Assembly: GCA_964019415.1 (NCBI GenBank)
Contig: OZ025871.1
Coordinates: 10,212,256-10,276,255 of the forward strand
DNA from: Ianthella basta
Lineage: Eukaryota > Porifera > Demospongiae > Verongiida > Ianthellidae
Reading direction: 5' to 3'
DNA: 64,000 bases
Below the pieces are notes generated by a model. The model made no database searches, was not told the DNA's origin, and saw nothing but the letters and a program-made list of their open reading frames with translations. Below are positions 12,301-24,200 of the stretch, piece by piece (within the stretch, counting starts at the first letter, position 1; each line of letters opens with the position of its first letter). A program made the position numbers and the translations under genes.

Positions 12301-13304
12301 TCTCCGGTGTAGGTACGAAGCTTGACTGCACTCTCTTGGAGGGCGGGGGCAGCACTGGCATTCCACAGAGACTTGAACGTGGCTTCACTGATCAAGGAGA
12401 GAGACGCACCTGTGTCGACTTCCATGTCTACCACCTTCCCATCTAGGGTCACAGCAGTCTTCAGTGGCGTGGATGGAGCATCCTGGTCCACCACTGGGTA
12501 CAGGGTGTACTCCTCAGGTGGAGAAGCTTCCTCCACTTTATGGGTCGGCAGACCCCGGCTCTTCCCTGGTGGGTTATCCTGCTTGGGCTTGCTCCGGCAC
12601 ATCCTCACGATATGCCCAACCTTGTTGCAACCCCTGCACCGCTCGGTCTTGAAACGGCAGTTTGCAGCAGTGTGCTTTCCACCACAGCGGTAGCAAGGTG
12701 GATGGGGTTTGGAAGGAGTGGGGGCGAAGTTGGCTCGGTGTCCTTGCAGCTTATGAACTGAGGTGGAGCTGGCTGTATCAGGCTGCAGATCCTTCAGATC
12801 TCTGGTAGCCAACTCCATAGCTTGGGCGATCTCCAAGGCCTTCGCAAAGGTCAAGGAACTTTCAGCAAGCAAACGGTGCTGAACACGCGAATCCGCGATT
12901 CCCCACACTAAACGATCCCTTAACATCTCATCTAGAGCACCCCCAAACTCACAAAACTCTGACAACTTCTTCAGCTCCGCTACGTAGGCAGCCACCGTTT
13001 CTCCCGACTGCCGCGTCCGCGAGTTGAACTTGAAGCGCTGGACCACCGCTGATGGTCGTGGGTTGTGGTACTTGTTGACTTTCTCCACGAGGTCTTCGAA
13101 CGAAAATTCGGTGGGCTTCTGCGGTGCCACCAAACTGCGGATGAGTACGTAAGTGGACGGACCACACACGCTCAGAAGAATCGCTCTCTTCTTGTCTCCA
13201 GCAGCCACGTCGTTGGCCGCGAAATAGTACTCTAACCGCTCGGCATATGCGGACCACTCTTCCACTTCCTGTCGAAATTCCCCGATGCTACCGTGCTTTG
13301 CCAT
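9372..13304 (-). CDS. Ty3/gypsy Gag-Pol polyprotein (single ORF)
   Basis: The frame is open from 13385, but I choose the ATG at 13302-13304 (MAKHGSIGEF), just after the primer-binding region, giving 1310 residues. Counting from the upstream frame start (subtract 27 for the chosen ATG), domains run in order: a Gag capsid-like region (30-200), two zinc knuckles (CX2CX3HX4C at 231-243 and CX2CX4HX4C at 250-263), an aspartic protease with DTGAS (324-328), reverse transcriptase with LPFG and YLDD (605-608), RNase H with DASPYGVGAVLSH, an integrase with an H-H-C-C zinc site (HEAHPG...CTAC), the catalytic core (HADYAG, VTDNGTTF, NGLAERSVQ), and a C-terminal GPV/Y-type module. No chromodomain is evident. 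Gag and Pol are in one frame with no frameshift. No stop or frame break is seen, so it may be mobile. Confidence 0.95.
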   Translation of the reverse strand: MAKHGSIGEFRQEVEEWSAYAERLEYYFAANDVAAGDKKRAILLSVCGPSTYVLIRSLVAPQKPTEFSFEDLVEKVNKYHNPRPSAVVQRFKFNSRTRQSGETVAAYVAELKKLSEFCEFGGALDEMLRDRLVWGIADSRVQHRLLAESSLTFAKALEIAQAMELATRDLKDLQPDTASSTSVHKLQGHRANFAPTPSKPHPPCYRCGGKHTAANCRFKTERCRGCNKVGHIVRMCRSKPKQDNPPGKSRGLPTHKVEEASPPEEYTLYPVVDQDAPSTPLKTAVTLDGKVVDMEVDTGASLSLISEATFKSLWNASAAPALQESAVKLRTYTGEEIAVLGSILVTAGTNDQEAHLPLLVVAGSGPSLLGRDWLTKLRLDWKEILSITVQHTLESILRQHEKVFEPGLGMLKGVEAKLFVDAQAQPAFYKARSVPFALRQKVEAELDRLEKQGVITPVQFSDWAAPIVPVVKRDGTVRICGDYKLTVNKAAKLEVYPLPRIEDLLASLAGGKSFTKLDLSHAYLQVRLEETSQQYVTVNTHRGLFRYQRLPFGVASAPAIFQRLMETLLQGLPGVCTYLDDILVTGTSDEEHFCNLSAVLQRLETSGMKLKKEKCAFLLPRVEYLGHGISSDGLEPSASKVAAIVNAPAPQNLTELRSLLGLVNYYRKFLPDVATILTPLHQLLQQGMPWKWGREQQAALDQVKELIDSPNLLVHFDGNKPLLLACDASPYGVGAVLSHLMDDGSERPIAFASRTLASAEKQYSQLDKEALAIIFGVKHFHQYIYGRSFTIVSDHRPLMHLLSPSKATPAMASARLQRWALLLGAYDYKIAYKAGEKHCNADALSRLPLPTTPSQVPTPPETIQLMEHLSMGPVSVAQIRQMTDRHPVLAQVKRFVQYGWPNQMDQELEELKPYWRRREELSLHDGCLLWGGRVVVPPQVREKVMLELHEAHPGVSRMKSLARQHVWWPGLDAEIEKMVKSCTACQSTRHNPQPAPLHPWEWPQRPWSRVHADYAGPFMGRMFLILVDAHTKWLDIHMTNSATSQVTIEKMRSTFAMLGLPEVLVTDNGTTFTSTEFEEFCKRNAIRHVTSSPYHPASNGLAERSVQTFKEGMKKLTDGSLETRLARFLFMYRLTPQSVTGVSPAELLFGRPLRSPLDLLHPDIRSRVSSHQEQQKGNHDRHAKERVFHEEDLVYARNFRPGQVWLPGVVVQVRGPVSYSVKLGNGITVRRHVDHLRERTASAEVPGVDDSFPFAPVTDSTNDSATAPDPLPSTVAENSDTDPEPASSQRPARRSTRQRRPPNRWGFDTD

Positions 13305-13333
13305 CGCTACTGGATCCCAGCTTCGTCGCCAAA

Positions 13334-13512
13334 TGTGATAACTGACCAGTTCATGCACATGCAAACACGATGCAACACGATTCAAGGACGCTCACCGCGT
13401 GGCAGGAGAACTCAATGAACAACAAGTTACACACAGGATCAAGAGGCATGCACACGTGCACCCTACATCACATGATGCATTAAATAATAACACATACAAG
13501 CAAGTCACTACA
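13334..13512 (-). repeat. 5' LTR of the Ty3/gypsy element
   Basis: This is the 179 bp repeat identical to 9158-9336. It should carry the element's promoter on the minus strand. The gag-pol reading frame stays open from 13385, inside this LTR, although the likely start is at 13304. Confidence 0.95.
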
Positions 13513-15225
13513 ATTAGAAACTGCAAACTTGATTCATTGTTTGCTGATATACAGCTGATATTTGCCACTAGCGATGCCTTTCAAATGTCATCCAATGTGG
13601 AACAGATTGATGACTGACATTTTGCTGAGAAGTGGAGTGCCAGAATGACAAGGGCAGCAAAGTTTAATATTAACTAACAACTTACAAGTACAAATAACTC
13701 CACAATTAGACTTCTCTCGCTGACCCTACTACACAGAGCATGTTTCAAGAAGGGGAAACAGCAGAAGTGATGTTCCCTAAAACACTGTTTGAGCTGTACC
13801 TATAATTATTATACAACAAAAGCTGGTCTGGAGTTTGCTACACAGCTACAGGCTATGGACACCACTTCATGCATGTGCAGGGGCTGTCATGAGTGATGCA
13901 AGTGCATGTGTGGCTGTAAAGCAGTATCACAATATTGTTGATATTATTTTTAGTACATGTACAGTACAATTGTAGGTGGTTAAAAATGCAATAGACTATA
14001 GCTCCCATTGGGCAACGACAAGTAGTGCAAAAATTTCCTGCAAATTAATTGGTGTTCAGCACGATCATCCTGCAGGCACTGAAGTACAATAGACCTTAGT
14101 GGTGGTCCACAGATAGTGCAGCCAGTCCCCAGGTTAGCTGCTTGGTGCTCCACCACCTTCTGTACCCTAGTGCCTCCTGGACCACATGAGGGAGGCTCAT
14201 GCATGTAGTGTCATGTGAAACAAATTAAAGACTTAATTCCTTCATTTGTTTGCTTTCATGCCTTATCCATTAAAGTTGTCACAGACATGTCCCTAAAGTA
14301 TTCATAACATTGTCTGTGGGTTGTCACATGTTAAACTTGGCATAATTAATGAAAGAAGCGAGTAATTATCAGTAAAACTTACTCACCATGTAGCTGATGC
14401 AGTGTTATACGTCATCTCATAGTAGTAACTATAGGGTACACTATAGTATTAGTTTAGCTGTAGGAATACATTATCGTATATATGCACCTTAATAGATTAA
14501 TGCCACAGCCACTATATACAGTGAGCACCACGCAAGTTTTTTCATATAATTTTTTAACATGTGTATACTTGTGAATTGGTTATTCTTTGTTCATTACAGT
14601 ATCATGTTGCCCTGGACTATGTGTTGCCGCAATTCATGTCTGCACTGTGTGGTTATTATATAAAATTTAGTGGTGCTCTCTGCACTTCAGTGTGTGGGAA
14701 ATTAGTGTCACGTAGCCAGATTTGCGTGGCTACATGATTGCATGCAGTGAAGAAGACATAATCACTTATCATTTATCTTACTACTACATAGGCATAGGCA
14801 CCAGTTAACATGACTACATTGTTATTGGGAATGATAACTTTAGCTAATTGTTTATAAATATAATTGAGGAATACTCTGTAGGTTGTAGCTATATGGTAAT
14901 AGTCATGTATCACTGTTAAAAATTCAGTGTGGCAATCACACCGATTATCACTCACACCAAGGATGTGATTGATCACACTGTTTGGTGTGATGGTCACACT
15001 GAATTTGCCATTATCGCTAATGCAAAATTGTGTGCTGCCCTTTTCTTGTACGAATGTATACTTACAGAAATGTGAAGAGATACATGGACTAAAATTAATC
15101 TAAGTATAAGAATTGCACATATTCCCTGTAACACAGAATAGATACATTCACGTACAACATACATACTTATTTCACTGAAATCACTTCAATGCTTGATCTA
15201 TCTGCATTCATATGGCTATGTACAA
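13513..15225. other. Spacer between retrotransposon and CA array
   Basis: The DNA is AT-rich with no coherent frame. The only structure I see is the foldback at 14920-15006. Confidence 0.5.
14920..15006. repeat. Short foldback, 23 bp arms
   Basis: The arms 14920-14942 and 14984-15006 are inverted copies with two mismatches (AAATTCAGTGTGG...CACACC). The loop holds further CACACC/GGTGTG repeats. It resembles a tiny MITE or foldback. Confidence 0.7.
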
Positions 15226-15229
15226 GTGC

Positions 15230-17350
<2,121 letters not shown>

Positions 17351-17357
17351 ATTGTAG

Positions 17358-17450
17358 TGCCTTCCACAAGTGGTATTTCCTTGTCAAGAATACAGCAAAA
17401 CATTACTTACTTCACCTCCATGCAACCATAAAATGCATATAATTATATAT
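17358..17450 (+). repeat. Spacer repeat E, single copy
   Basis: The stretch starting GCCTTCCACAAGTGGTATTTCC is the same unit that is tandemly repeated at 48852-49370. Both sites lie upstream of a jacalin/sushi receptor gene, which supports cassette duplication. Confidence 0.8.
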
Positions 17451-18200
17451 ATCCTAGCCTTCATTTTGGCATCCACCATGTACACAAAAGATTCCCTGTT
17501 GAACCTCTACTATAGCAGACTTAGCAACGCATGCCTTCTGAAAACTTAGCTCCTGAATGGACTATTATGCATAGAAGAGGTATTGTACAATAGTAAATTT
17601 TCCTCCATATGCATGGGAACAATAGCTACAGTACTCTGAAGGAATAAACAATTCTGTACGGTGCAGAAGTATAATTATAGAAACAAGGAAATTCCCACTT
17701 TCAAGGGAATAGCACCATGTTTTACACAAATCAGCCCTCATGCACTTCAAGCATGGATACAAGAGACCCATGGTATAAACTCTTTCTCATCCTTATAAGC
17801 TTCAAATCAATATGCATCAGTGTATGCAGTTAATAATGGTTAAAATCAACTGAAATCCTCCATAGCCTTCCTAGCAGCAATGAGGAGAAGGAGCTAGGTT
17901 AAGATGGCTGGGTTATGTTGCAAGGTTAGACACAGAGTTCATACCTAGACAACTAATGGTACGGTGCATGTGCAAGACAGAGGGTGGCAAACGAACAGCT
18001 TGCATGGGGGGCAGAGGTGGGCAGATGTTGTGAGCAATGACCTGAATTTCCACCACCGACTACTACCGACACACAGTGCAAGCTGCAATTGGGTCGTTTA
18101 TACAGCTAAATGCAAGTTGCTGGTAGAAAAACAACAGTATATAAATATGTGACACGCTGGTGACTTTAGTATGAATGTATTTACCTTTATATTATGAGCT
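17451..18200. other. Upstream spacer of JSR1
   Basis: No exon is recognised here. The promoter of JSR1 presumably lies at the right end. Confidence 0.4.
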
Positions 18201-18202
18201 CA

Positions 18203-18213
18203 CTATATATGTT
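18203..18213 (+). promoter_or_regulatory. Possible TATA box of JSR1
   Basis: CACTATATATG lies about 70 bp upstream of the JSR1 ATG. A second TATA-like run (AATATATAG) is at 18237-18245. JSR2 has a better match at a similar place. Confidence 0.35.
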
Positions 18214-18278
18214 ACGCGCATACCTCCAACCTGCGCAATATATAGCTACATTTCTAAGGCGTGGGCTCAGTGTCCAGA

Positions 18279-21200
18279 ATGAAATCGATTTATTGCCCTT
18301 TTGGTCTTTTTCAAGCACTCGTCTGGTGTACGGTTGCGGAAGGCGCTCTCTACAGGACAGTTGCCATCGGTGGAGCAGGTGGCAGAACCTTTGACGATCT
18401 ATCTGCCTTGGGCAATGTGACCGATTTCCGTCTACGGCAAGTCCTCATTTGGCAAAACTGTGCGCAAGAAGGAGGCATTTGTAGCGATAGAATTAGCGGT
18501 GTGGTCGGGTTTCAAACTGTGTACAGTGTGTGGGCAGATAGCACTTGCACCGAGTCGGTTGAAAAGACTGTTGTGGTAAACTTTCAGGATGTTAACGCCA
18601 CGTCTGCCATTGTTCTTGAGCACGGAGACTTCATTGAAAAGATGTACGGATATATCGCCATGTTCTCACCGAACGGAAGAATCTATGTACTCGATGGCAT
18701 AGGTTTTGTTATTACTAGACGCGGAGCATCTGGAGTGAGGGAGGAGATATTTGTAGGCAAGAATACGAGCAGCAACAGGTACATTGAAGTGCTCGGTCCA
18801 TTGGTAGCCTTTTGGGGAAATATTGGAGAAGCTTTTGATCAGCTTGGTGCCTACATTGACCCATCAGTGTGGCCAGAACGACCCTCCCGCATTGTGGCAC
18901 GAGAGATGTATGGAGCAGTCCTTGGACGTGAAACTGACGTTTACTTCAATAGTGTTGCTACAAGCACAAAGTATTATGCCGTAAGATTGCTCGACATCAC
19001 TGTCTATTCAACTAGCACCCGCATTACGGGAATTGCGGCTACATTCCAAAATGACCTCCGCGAAACTGTAATGTGGAATGTTGGAACAGACAATGCTTAC
19101 ACTCATCAGTCAAACATATCTGCATCCAACGGGTCAGTTAGCATCGGAGCTATTCGTATTCCTATTATTGAGGATCTATCTGGTAAGTGGCCATATCCTA
19201 TGTTTTTGGGATCTAGTAGACGTTCAAAAGGAGGTAGAGCGCATGAGAGTGCATTATGATGATTGCATGCAGAGATAAAATGAGTATCTTTGTACAGCAC
19301 TGCTTCCAAGAGAGCACTAGAAAGTTTTTTGGGCTTTAAAACACTTTTACTGTGCTGAGAACTAAGGATTTCAGTCTTTATGCACATGCACCCAAAGGGA
19401 TAATTGACTGGTTTTCTCACCTCAACTAACCTTCCTGCAATTTAGGGCAACAGCATGTAGTTGAATCTCTTAGGAGTTTCATGAGTTTAATTTTGAAATA
19501 TGTAGGGAAGGATCAAGTGGTTGACTACAAAAACATGTATATCAGAGTCACACTTGTGACATCTATTTAGAAATGTGCCCTGTTCAAAATGGTGTCCCCT
19601 ATCTTAATGTATTAGTGCGCTTCGGCGAAACTAGCCGAACCGCGGCAAAGAAGAACAATTGAAGGCCATGGATAAGCTTTTATCAAAGGGTTAAGAACCG
19701 CAATGTACCCAAAGTGTAACCTGGTATACATGTAAGAAGAAAGCGTCGCATGTCGCTGTCACCCCATTTTGTCTTAATTTTCACATTTTTTTATTCTTAT
19801 TCTTCTCCCCACTGAATTTTGCGTGCTCCTAGCACAAGACACAGGCACCTATGGACTTAAGTCACGTACCAGGACTCGCATATGTACCTGTAGGGTGAAG
19901 ATCTGAGCGCTGGTGGCAATCCAACTCATACAGCGTTGAAGCGAACGCGAAGTTTGTTGCTCCCATGTATTAAACATACCCCAATGCCACCATTTTGTTG
20001 TGCTGGCATACCGTACGGTACACGGCCGCTGCTTTATCTAAAGTGGCTTAACTGTGCTCGATGCTCTACACAATCTTCAGCTAATTTAAGGAAGGGTTAT
20101 TAGTCAGCACTGGTCTCAATCTGATGTAACTGTATAGTGATGTGCAGAAACTGTACAAACTAGTGTTTAAAAATTCTTGATTTTATGCTGGCTATTCCTA
20201 AATCCCCATTAATTCTAAAGTAATTTTTATACACTAGTAGATATATAGATTCAGATACTGTATATATTCTAGGCATCTTTATCAACAGCTGTACCAAACA
20301 TTGTGCAGGTTTAATTTTCACATGTTAGCCAGTGCTGCTTCTTTAAAATGGTGTATTTTATTTGATTAAACATAACTGTACTATATACTAGTGTATAAAT
20401 ACTCCTTTAGAATTAAAAGGGATTTAGGAATGGCCAGCAGAAAAAGCATAGAAACAAGCAGCAGTAACTCAACGCCATGATGAAACAAATTGCCGTGAAG
20501 TTTGCTATGCATTCCTAATTTCCTTGTAGCTACATGGGACTAGCTAGCTAGTCCCATGTAGCTATACAAGGAAACTAGGAATGCATAGCAAACTTCACGG
20601 CAATTTGTTTCATCATGGTGTTGAGTTACTGTTGCTTGTTGCTTGACCGGAACTGGTCGTGATTTTACAGTTCTCTTAGTGGGCTGGAGCACATGTTTCA
20701 GAAAATCGGGCCATGAGATTGGTATAAGTCTGTTTAACCCCTGTGCTGTCTGTTCACTTATCCTGGAGGTGTTTTCTGTTGGCACCAAAAACTCCCTACC
20801 ATTGTCAGCCTTAAATCATCCGAATGCGCTTTAGACTGGCCTGTCTTGTTCCAATCGCTGCTGTTTGAACTGGAGTTGTAGCAACCATTATGACATCACC
20901 AAACCAATAACCGATGCTAATATCCAGTTTGGGACAATCAACCATAAAAGTACTGTAACGACACTCATGGTCATTAGGGTGTTGTTGCATGGATTCAGCA
21001 TATAGCTACAATGCATGCCAAAGGATGGCATTGTGGATACATATTATAATAGATTACTGTAATTGTGATGATAATTGTAGTTCACTAGCTTTCACACATA
21101 ATACTAAGCTTTTATAATGTAGCTGCAGCTGATGCCCAAACATTTGCATCAAATCGACTATAATATTATATTTGAATAAATTCTTACTGCTTACCTGCAT

Positions 21201-24200
21201 GCTTGCTCATGACACTATTGACTTAAAGCAGGGTTTTAATTGTGATGGTACGTCCAATTGACACTCAAATGCTCTTAATAATCATTACAGTTGATTGCCT
21301 GAGTGGGTTCGCTATTCAGCTAGTCTTCTCAGATGGTCGACCGCCTGAGGACATGGTCTTTGGAAGCAATGCCACAGTCTACAACATAACAGAGAAACAG
21401 ATTGTTGGGTTTCATGGCCTGCTTGCGCCCAATGCTAACTGTATCAGACGTCTTGGTATTCTCATGCAAATGGATAGCAGTGAGCTAAAAGGTGAGTCAC
21501 TAATTCTGAAAGCAGCAGATGCCATGCAAGCATGATGATATTGAATTAAACTTCATTTCTCATGATCATCTGGTAGATCAATAAAATTTGCCTTCCTGAC
21601 TGCATTAATTCTTCTATGAAATTCTTTTGGATTCAGAAGTCTTTCTTTCATTTCTTTCCTGCATGGGACTTCTGAAGTGGAAGCTAGAGTACAAGCGACA
21701 TCTTAAGTAGTATAAAACTATTGGTAACTTTTAAACTCAGTACTATTATTATCTGTGTTTGTTGTTGTTAGAACGACCCCCAGACTTGTGGACAAACATT
21801 CCTTATGATGACAATGATGATGATGATGATTCTTTCAGATTCCATGAGGGTCATCAGTAGCAAGTTGAAGTGCCACAAAAGGTGCCCTCCTTACCGCCGC
21901 AGCACATCTGGTCACTTGACTTCTACTTGGGCGAAGAAAGGGAGTCCACAATGGATACAAAATCAGGCCATCATCCAGGTTCATCATTGCATGGTCTTAA
22001 GCTTCTTTGCTGGATCTCAAGGGCTTCAAGAACCCTTCTTCTTCCCCAGTTGTCCTCCCTCACAAGGATCCTTTCTTCTTGCCAGTTGATGGTTTGTGCA
22101 GTCTTTTGGGCATGCATAGCAATTCCATTCGTGGGATTCATGTTCTTCACTGCCCTTCATTGTCTGCCCAAGTAGAATAAGTCACATGACCGGAAATGCT
22201 GTGGTGGGAAGTCCAAACCTTATATTAGGAGGGCACCTTTTGTGGCACTTCAACTTGCTGATGATCAAATCAGGGTCAAAACATTCAAGATGAATTACTC
22301 GAGCTCGCTTCAACAGACTACTTACTAATGCTCCTGAATCCGAACAAATTGTCACATCATCACTGAAGTATGTCAACATGTAGCACAACACTGTCACTTA
22401 TAATTAAAGAACAGATCTAGGGGTGTAATTGTAAAAACAACTCCTGATCCAGGTGCTCAACTTGTGTAGTTGATTAGGCCTACTAAAGGCAGGCACTCTA
22501 CACAAGTAGCAACAGTGAGTGACGTGAGAGCTGCCACAGTTACTTCTGGTTTCATGAATACTGATAAGTTAACCTGCTTTGTCTCAGCACATTCACCTAC
22601 CAGGTTCATAAGCATTAGCAACTTTGTCATGCGGCTTTCCTGTACAGAGTATGTAGGCAGAAACAAGTTTTTCGAGTTAAAAAACTCGTACGTGGGGCGC
22701 TGGGTGCCCCTGAACTCAAACTACTTGCTAGCAATTTCCCCATTTATGTTCAATAAATGAGATAGTTGGGGGTACAGATACATCAAGATACATTAGACTG
22801 TTGAGTTTGCAAGAGTTTCAAGTCTCCAGAGCAGCCAATCATCCAGTGAAAGCACCCCTACTACACCCCTCGCCATTTTCAAATTATGCAATTAAACCAG
22901 ATGAAACAGGAGTGACTGGTGCCACTGTTAGCAGCTTCATCAGTTAGCTTGTGCACCGTTTATAGGACTTTCGCAGTTGTGCACTTCTCCTCCACGGTTG
23001 GCTTCTGGTCGCCGTTTCTCGCTGGGCTATTAGTGCAGAACCTAGGTGCTAGCCCACACCTTGAGTTCTAGGATTACAGAAATGAGGTATAATGCCTGCA
23101 CCTATGCCCTATGGTTGAGACTAAGTGTGTTACTTCAGCTTAGCTGCATGCCCACTATAAAGGTACAGAAACTAGAAATGATGAAAATTGTCTACAAAAA
23201 TTGTAAGGATGCAGGGATGGCATAAAAAGGACAGAAACAAGTAAAGGCTGTTACACATTGGAGCATTAACCATCGTGCCAACAATTAAAGGATGTAGGAC
23301 TATATAAGGTGCAACATTCTTGCATGTAGGGACCATGGTTAATGCTCCACTGTGTAACAGCCTTTACTTGTTTCTATCCTTTTTATGCCATCCCTACATC
23401 CATACAATTTTTGTGGATTATTTGATTTCTAGTATATAGCTGCATGGGGATGGTGGGGATTATGTACACATGACAGAGTGTCACTCCTGCTGCCCTTCTG
23501 CAGTGTGGAATGTACATGCACAAAAAATTGTATGCCTTCCCTTCCACAGACACCTGTAAAGTGCCCAGTCTGAGTAGACTTGCAGACAATGTCATTCTTG
23601 TTCTGGACACTGACCTGCCTGAGAGGATATTGAATGGCACAGAGTTGAAGTTTGGCTGTAGAGAGGGATTTGGTCTGGTTAAAGGAGGAGTGCTCACATG
23701 TGGAGATGATGGAATTTGGCAAGGAGAACTTCCAGAGTGTGCATGTAAGCGGACACTGAATGCACCTTATCAAACAATCTATAGGAATCCCATTATTTAG
23801 CATAATTATGCTGCCAATATTTATATTGGCCATTGCATATATTATGATGAGTATCTAAGGTTGAACCAAGCAATATATGGCATTGTATGGCAGAGAAATG
23901 CAGATGGACTGAGAAAACTGGCATTCAAGTAGCTTTGTGCTGGCTGTTTTGAAGTAATGTACACTACGTTGAAAACCGAGTGAAGGCCTAGAGATACAAG
24001 CTACGTTTAATTATATAAATTTAATATGTCATATAGAGTGAACAAGCTTTCAATGATCTTACACCAATAATTCTATTTGATGGCTGATTGAAGTACACAT
24101 TTTGAAAGTATATAACTTGTAACTGCTGCAATATACTTCCAGTCACCTGACCAAGAATTGCAGCCTTGCGCAGAAATAGAAGTTTGTGCGCAACATAATA

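Larger units (their letters stand above)
9158..13512 (-). mobile_element. Ty3/gypsy LTR retrotransposon, complete, identical LTRs
   Basis: Direct repeats of 179 bp (9158-9336 and 13334-13512) start TGTGATAACTG and end CACTACA; read base by base they are identical. The element is flanked by 5 bp duplicates ATTAG (9153-9157 and 13513-13517). On the minus strand the 5' LTR is the right one. It is followed at once by TTTGGCGACGAAGCTGGGA, the usual place of a primer-binding site. The 3' LTR (left) is preceded by a purine tract AGAAGGGGAGGGA (9337-9349 complement). One long gag-pol frame fills the interior. Identical LTRs imply a very recent insertion. Confidence 0.95.

Noticed and set aside
9814-12761. 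Plus-strand and other-frame ORFs over the retrotransposon
   Set aside because: They are shadows of the minus-strand gag-pol frame.
21805-22397. Several ~100-codon frames on both strands
   Set aside because: They lie on a MITE with inverted ends in a receptor intron, and the JSR2 copy does not conserve the frames.
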